A stretch of 7,556 nt of DNA. Source: Tannerella sp. GTDB lineage: Bacteria > Bacteroidota > Bacteroidia > Bacteroidales > Tannerellaceae. Positions within the stretch are counted from its first letter, which is position 1, and each line of letters starts with the position of its first letter. The notes beneath the pieces are model-generated. The model saw nothing but the letters and a program-made list of their open reading frames with translations. It was not told where the DNA came from and searched no databases. Location of the stretch: positions 1 through 7,556 of the forward strand of contig JAITQL010000204.1 in the NCBI GenBank assembly GCA_031288935.1, written 5' to 3'. The position numbers and the translations under genes were made by a program. Shown here piece after piece: positions 6,233-7,556 of this stretch.

Positions 6233-6757
6233 ATGAAACTGCTTGAAAGTACAACCGTGTTGCTGCGGGCTATGGAGCCGGAGGATCTGGACGTCCTGTA
6301 CAAGTGGGAGAACGACACCCGCCTGTGGCGCTACGGCAGTTCGCTGACGCCCTATTCGCGGTATGCGCTGAAGACGTACCTGTCGGATGCGAGGCTGGAT
6401 ATTTTTCACACCCGGCAGCTGAGGCTGATGATTGTGCTGAAGGCGGAAGAGGCGGCGGTGGGAACGATTGACCTGTACGATTTCGACCCGGTGAACGGTC
6501 GCGCCGGAGTGGGCATTCTGATAGACGAGCGCTACCGGCGCCGGGGCGCGGGCGCCGAAGCGCTGAACCTGATCAGGACCTATGCCTTCCGTTTTCTGCA
6601 ACTGAAACAGCTCTATGCCTTCGTGCCCGAACGGAATGTGCCGAGCATGACGCTTTTCAGGAACTGCGGATACGGAATCTCCGGCAAATTGACCGCGTGG
6701 ATCAGGAACGAGCTGGATTTCGAGGACGTGTACCTGATGCAAACCGTTGCACCATAA
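6233..6757 (+). CDS. GNAT-family N-acetyltransferase
   Basis: The 174-residue cytoplasmic protein is a single acetyl-CoA-dependent GNAT domain of the RimJ/RimL-like type (N-terminal VLLRAMEPEDLDVLYKWEND). The acetyl-CoA pyrophosphate-binding loop is seen as YRRRGAGAEAL (101-111), after the beta-4 strand AGVGILID. NVPSMTLFRNCGY (135-147) is the typical late motif of the fold. The substrate cannot be read from the sequence; proteins of this type modify protein N-termini, amines, antibiotics or nucleotide sugars. It starts three bases after the recR stop and is the last gene of the plus-strand operon. My impression is that the recR-GNAT pairing is common in Bacteroidales, which would argue for a general role rather than a sugar-specific one, but this is inference. 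Confidence 0.88.
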   Translation: MKLLESTTVLLRAMEPEDLDVLYKWENDTRLWRYGSSLTPYSRYALKTYLSDARLDIFHTRQLRLMIVLKAEEAAVGTIDLYDFDPVNGRAGVGILIDERYRRRGAGAEALNLIRTYAFRFLQLKQLYAFVPERNVPSMTLFRNCGYGISGKLTAWIRNELDFEDVYLMQTVAP

Positions 6758-6822
6758 AAAAAGTTCAGCGCTCAGCGTCCAACGTTCACGATTTGAACAT
6801 TGGACGCCCGAACGCCGAACTT
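6756..6822 (-). terminator. Intrinsic terminator for rubrerythrin, between convergent genes
   Basis: GCGTCCAA (6775-6782) and GTTCA (6784-6788) pair with TGAAC (6794-6798) and TTGGACGC (6800-6807), with one mismatch and a five-base loop. The stem extends outward through GCG (6768-6770) with CGC (6813-6815) and AAGTTC (6761-6766) with GAACTT (6817-6822). Seven A residues at 6756-6762, which overlap the acetyltransferase stop, give a U-run on the minus strand, so efficient termination is predicted for rubrerythrin. On the plus strand only a short CTT follows, so it would end the operon less well but may still act as a 3' barrier. Confidence 0.75.
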
Positions 6823-6850
6823 CCGAACGGTAAACGTTGACCGTTTGAAC
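6761..6850. repeat. Phased GTTC/GAAC word array
   Basis: Four pyrimidine-centred words (GTTC, GCTC, GTCC, GTTC) start at 6763, 6770, 6777 and 6784, exactly seven bases apart. After the centre near 6791 the complementary type of word (GAAC, GGAC, GAAC, GAAC, GAAC, AAAC, TGAC, GAAC) follows at 6795, 6802, 6810, 6817, 6825, 6832, 6838 and 6847, six to nine bases apart. The two halves fold on each other as the terminator stem. A second hairpin, AACGGT (6826-6831) with ACCGTT (6840-6845), fills the rest of the gap up to the rubrerythrin stop. It looks like a degenerate short tandem repeat that has been inverted. Confidence 0.5.
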
Positions 6851-7431
6851 TATCCGTAGTTTTCCTTTTTCGGTTCAAAATACGCTTGCGGATGTTCGCA
6901 GGCCGGACATTTCTGCGGCGCGGACTTGCCCTTGTGGACGTATCCGCAGTTGCGGCACTGCCATGCGATTTCCTCTTCTTTCCTGAACACGCTCCCGTCC
7001 GTCAGATTTTCCAGCAACTTGCGATAGCGGATTTCATGTTCTTCCTCCACCTTCGCGATCATGCGGAACGCGACGGCAACGTTCTTGAATCCCTCCTGTT
7101 CGGCCACTGCGGCAAACAGGGGATACATCTCCGTCCACTCCTCGTTTTCGCCGTCGGCCGCAGCCGCCAGATTCTCGACCGTCGTGCCGATCTTTCCCGC
7201 CGGAAAGGACGCGGTGACTTCCACCTTTCCGCCTTCCAGGAACTTGAAAAACCGCTCGGCGTGTTCCTTTTCCTGCCCGGCCGTTTCGGTGAAAACGCCG
7301 GAAATCTGTTCATAACCTTCCTTTTTGGCCACGCTGGCAAAAAAGGTGTAACGGCTTCTTGCCTGAGATTCTCCGGCAAAGGAGATCAACAGGTTCTTTT
7401 CGGTCTGTGTACCTTTTATACTCTGTCCCAT
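6850..7431 (-). CDS. rbr: Rubrerythrin (diiron peroxidase with C-terminal rubredoxin domain)
   Basis: Rubrerythrin reduces hydrogen peroxide to water in the cytoplasm of anaerobes, using a diiron site fed by a rubredoxin-type iron. The 193 residues have both domains. Residues about 1-145 form the ferritin-like four-helix bundle with ligands E21 (ESQARSRY), E54 and H57 (EKEH), E95 and E98 ([11 protein letters not shown]), and E129 and H132 (EEEH). Residues 155-187 are the rubredoxin domain, with CxxC pairs C159/C162 and C175/C178 in order. Length is as usual for the family. The start [15 protein letters not shown] agrees with family N-termini. It is monocistronic, converging on the plus-strand operon and closed by the terminator at 6756-6822. 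Such genes are typically induced by oxygen or peroxide; no regulator site is recognised here. Confidence 0.96.
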   Translation of the reverse strand: MGQSIKGTQTEKNLLISFAGESQARSRYTFFASVAKKEGYEQISGVFTETAGQEKEHAERFFKFLEGGKVEVTASFPAGKIGTTVENLAAAADGENEEWTEMYPLFAAVAEQEGFKNVAVAFRMIAKVEEEHEIRYRKLLENLTDGSVFRKEEEIAWQCRNCGYVHKGKSAPQKCPACEHPQAYFEPKKENYG

Positions 7432-7469
7432 AATACAAATACTTTTTTAAATGATTCATTCTTACGTTT

Positions 7470-7477
7470 CAAAAATA
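7470..7477 (-). promoter_or_regulatory. Candidate -7 element for rubrerythrin
   Basis: TATTTTTG on the minus strand fits TAnnTTTG and lies 38 bases before the rubrerythrin ATG, implying a leader of about 30 bases. No TTTG is found at the -33 distance (about 7497), so it may depend on an activator or the match may be chance in an A+T-rich leader. The rest of the sequence to the right edge shows no other feature. Confidence 0.35.
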
Positions 7478-7556
7478 CATCTTTTCGACGGAGATGCTCC
7501 CCTGCCGGCTCATATTAATTGTTAAACGACTGATTCCTTCCCGTTTATTGATCCGG

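Noticed and set aside
4283..6742. Long minus-strand open frames (4283-5260 and 5306-6742) opposite rfbB, recR and the acetyltransferase
   Set aside because: They mirror genes with full family motifs, show no domains of their own, and are explained by codon bias of the sense strand.
6886..7518. Plus-strand open frame of 210 codons opposite rubrerythrin
   Set aside because: It is antisense to a complete rubrerythrin with all metal ligands. No separate promoter or domain is visible.

Overview
The window looks like chromosome from a member of the Bacteroidales (Bacteroides, Parabacteroides or Tannerella type; I cannot go to genus). The reasons are the gene families present, start codons without clear Shine-Dalgarno sequences, several good matches to the Bacteroidetes -7 promoter element TAnnTTTG, and an IS4-type transposase end with the C-terminal FLSCT ending that I associate with Bacteroides elements.

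Layout. At 1-116 is the last 37 codons of an IS4-family transposase that enters from the left edge. Bases 117-574 hold no convincing gene but contain a chain of small palindromes (150-340) and a terminator-like hairpin pair (485-550). A minus-strand operon follows: a secreted six-hairpin glycosidase of the GH78 alpha-L-rhamnosidase type (990-3458), then a small exported Spy/CpxP-like protein (575-961), with a promoter at 3514-3541 and a likely terminator near 477-510. Next on the minus strand is a stand-alone tRNA-Cys(GCA) gene (3655-3725) with its own promoter and a clear intrinsic terminator.

Divergent from the tRNA, a tight plus-strand operon runs rfbC (dTDP-4-dehydrorhamnose 3,5-epimerase), rfbB (dTDP-glucose 4,6-dehydratase), recR (recombination mediator) and a GNAT acetyltransferase. 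The genes overlap by 4 bases or lie 3 bases apart. A minus-strand rubrerythrin gene (6850-7431) converges on this operon. Between them lies an unusual intergenic sequence built of short GTTC/GAAC words at about 7-base spacing that fold back on each other and form the terminator.

How they work together. rfbC and rfbB supply two of the four steps to dTDP-L-rhamnose for surface polysaccharide; rfbA and rfbD are not here. The opposite operon encodes an enzyme predicted to remove L-rhamnose or a similar sugar from outside glycans, so synthesis and breakdown of rhamnose-type sugars sit side by side, although nothing in the sequence shows that they are co-regulated. RecR, the acetyltransferase and rubrerythrin are housekeeping or stress functions. 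I found no CRISPR array, prophage, toxin-antitoxin pair or clearly new system. The items most worth a second look are the palindromic non-coding tract after the transposase, the phased word array before rubrerythrin, and the altered active-site signature of the glycosidase.
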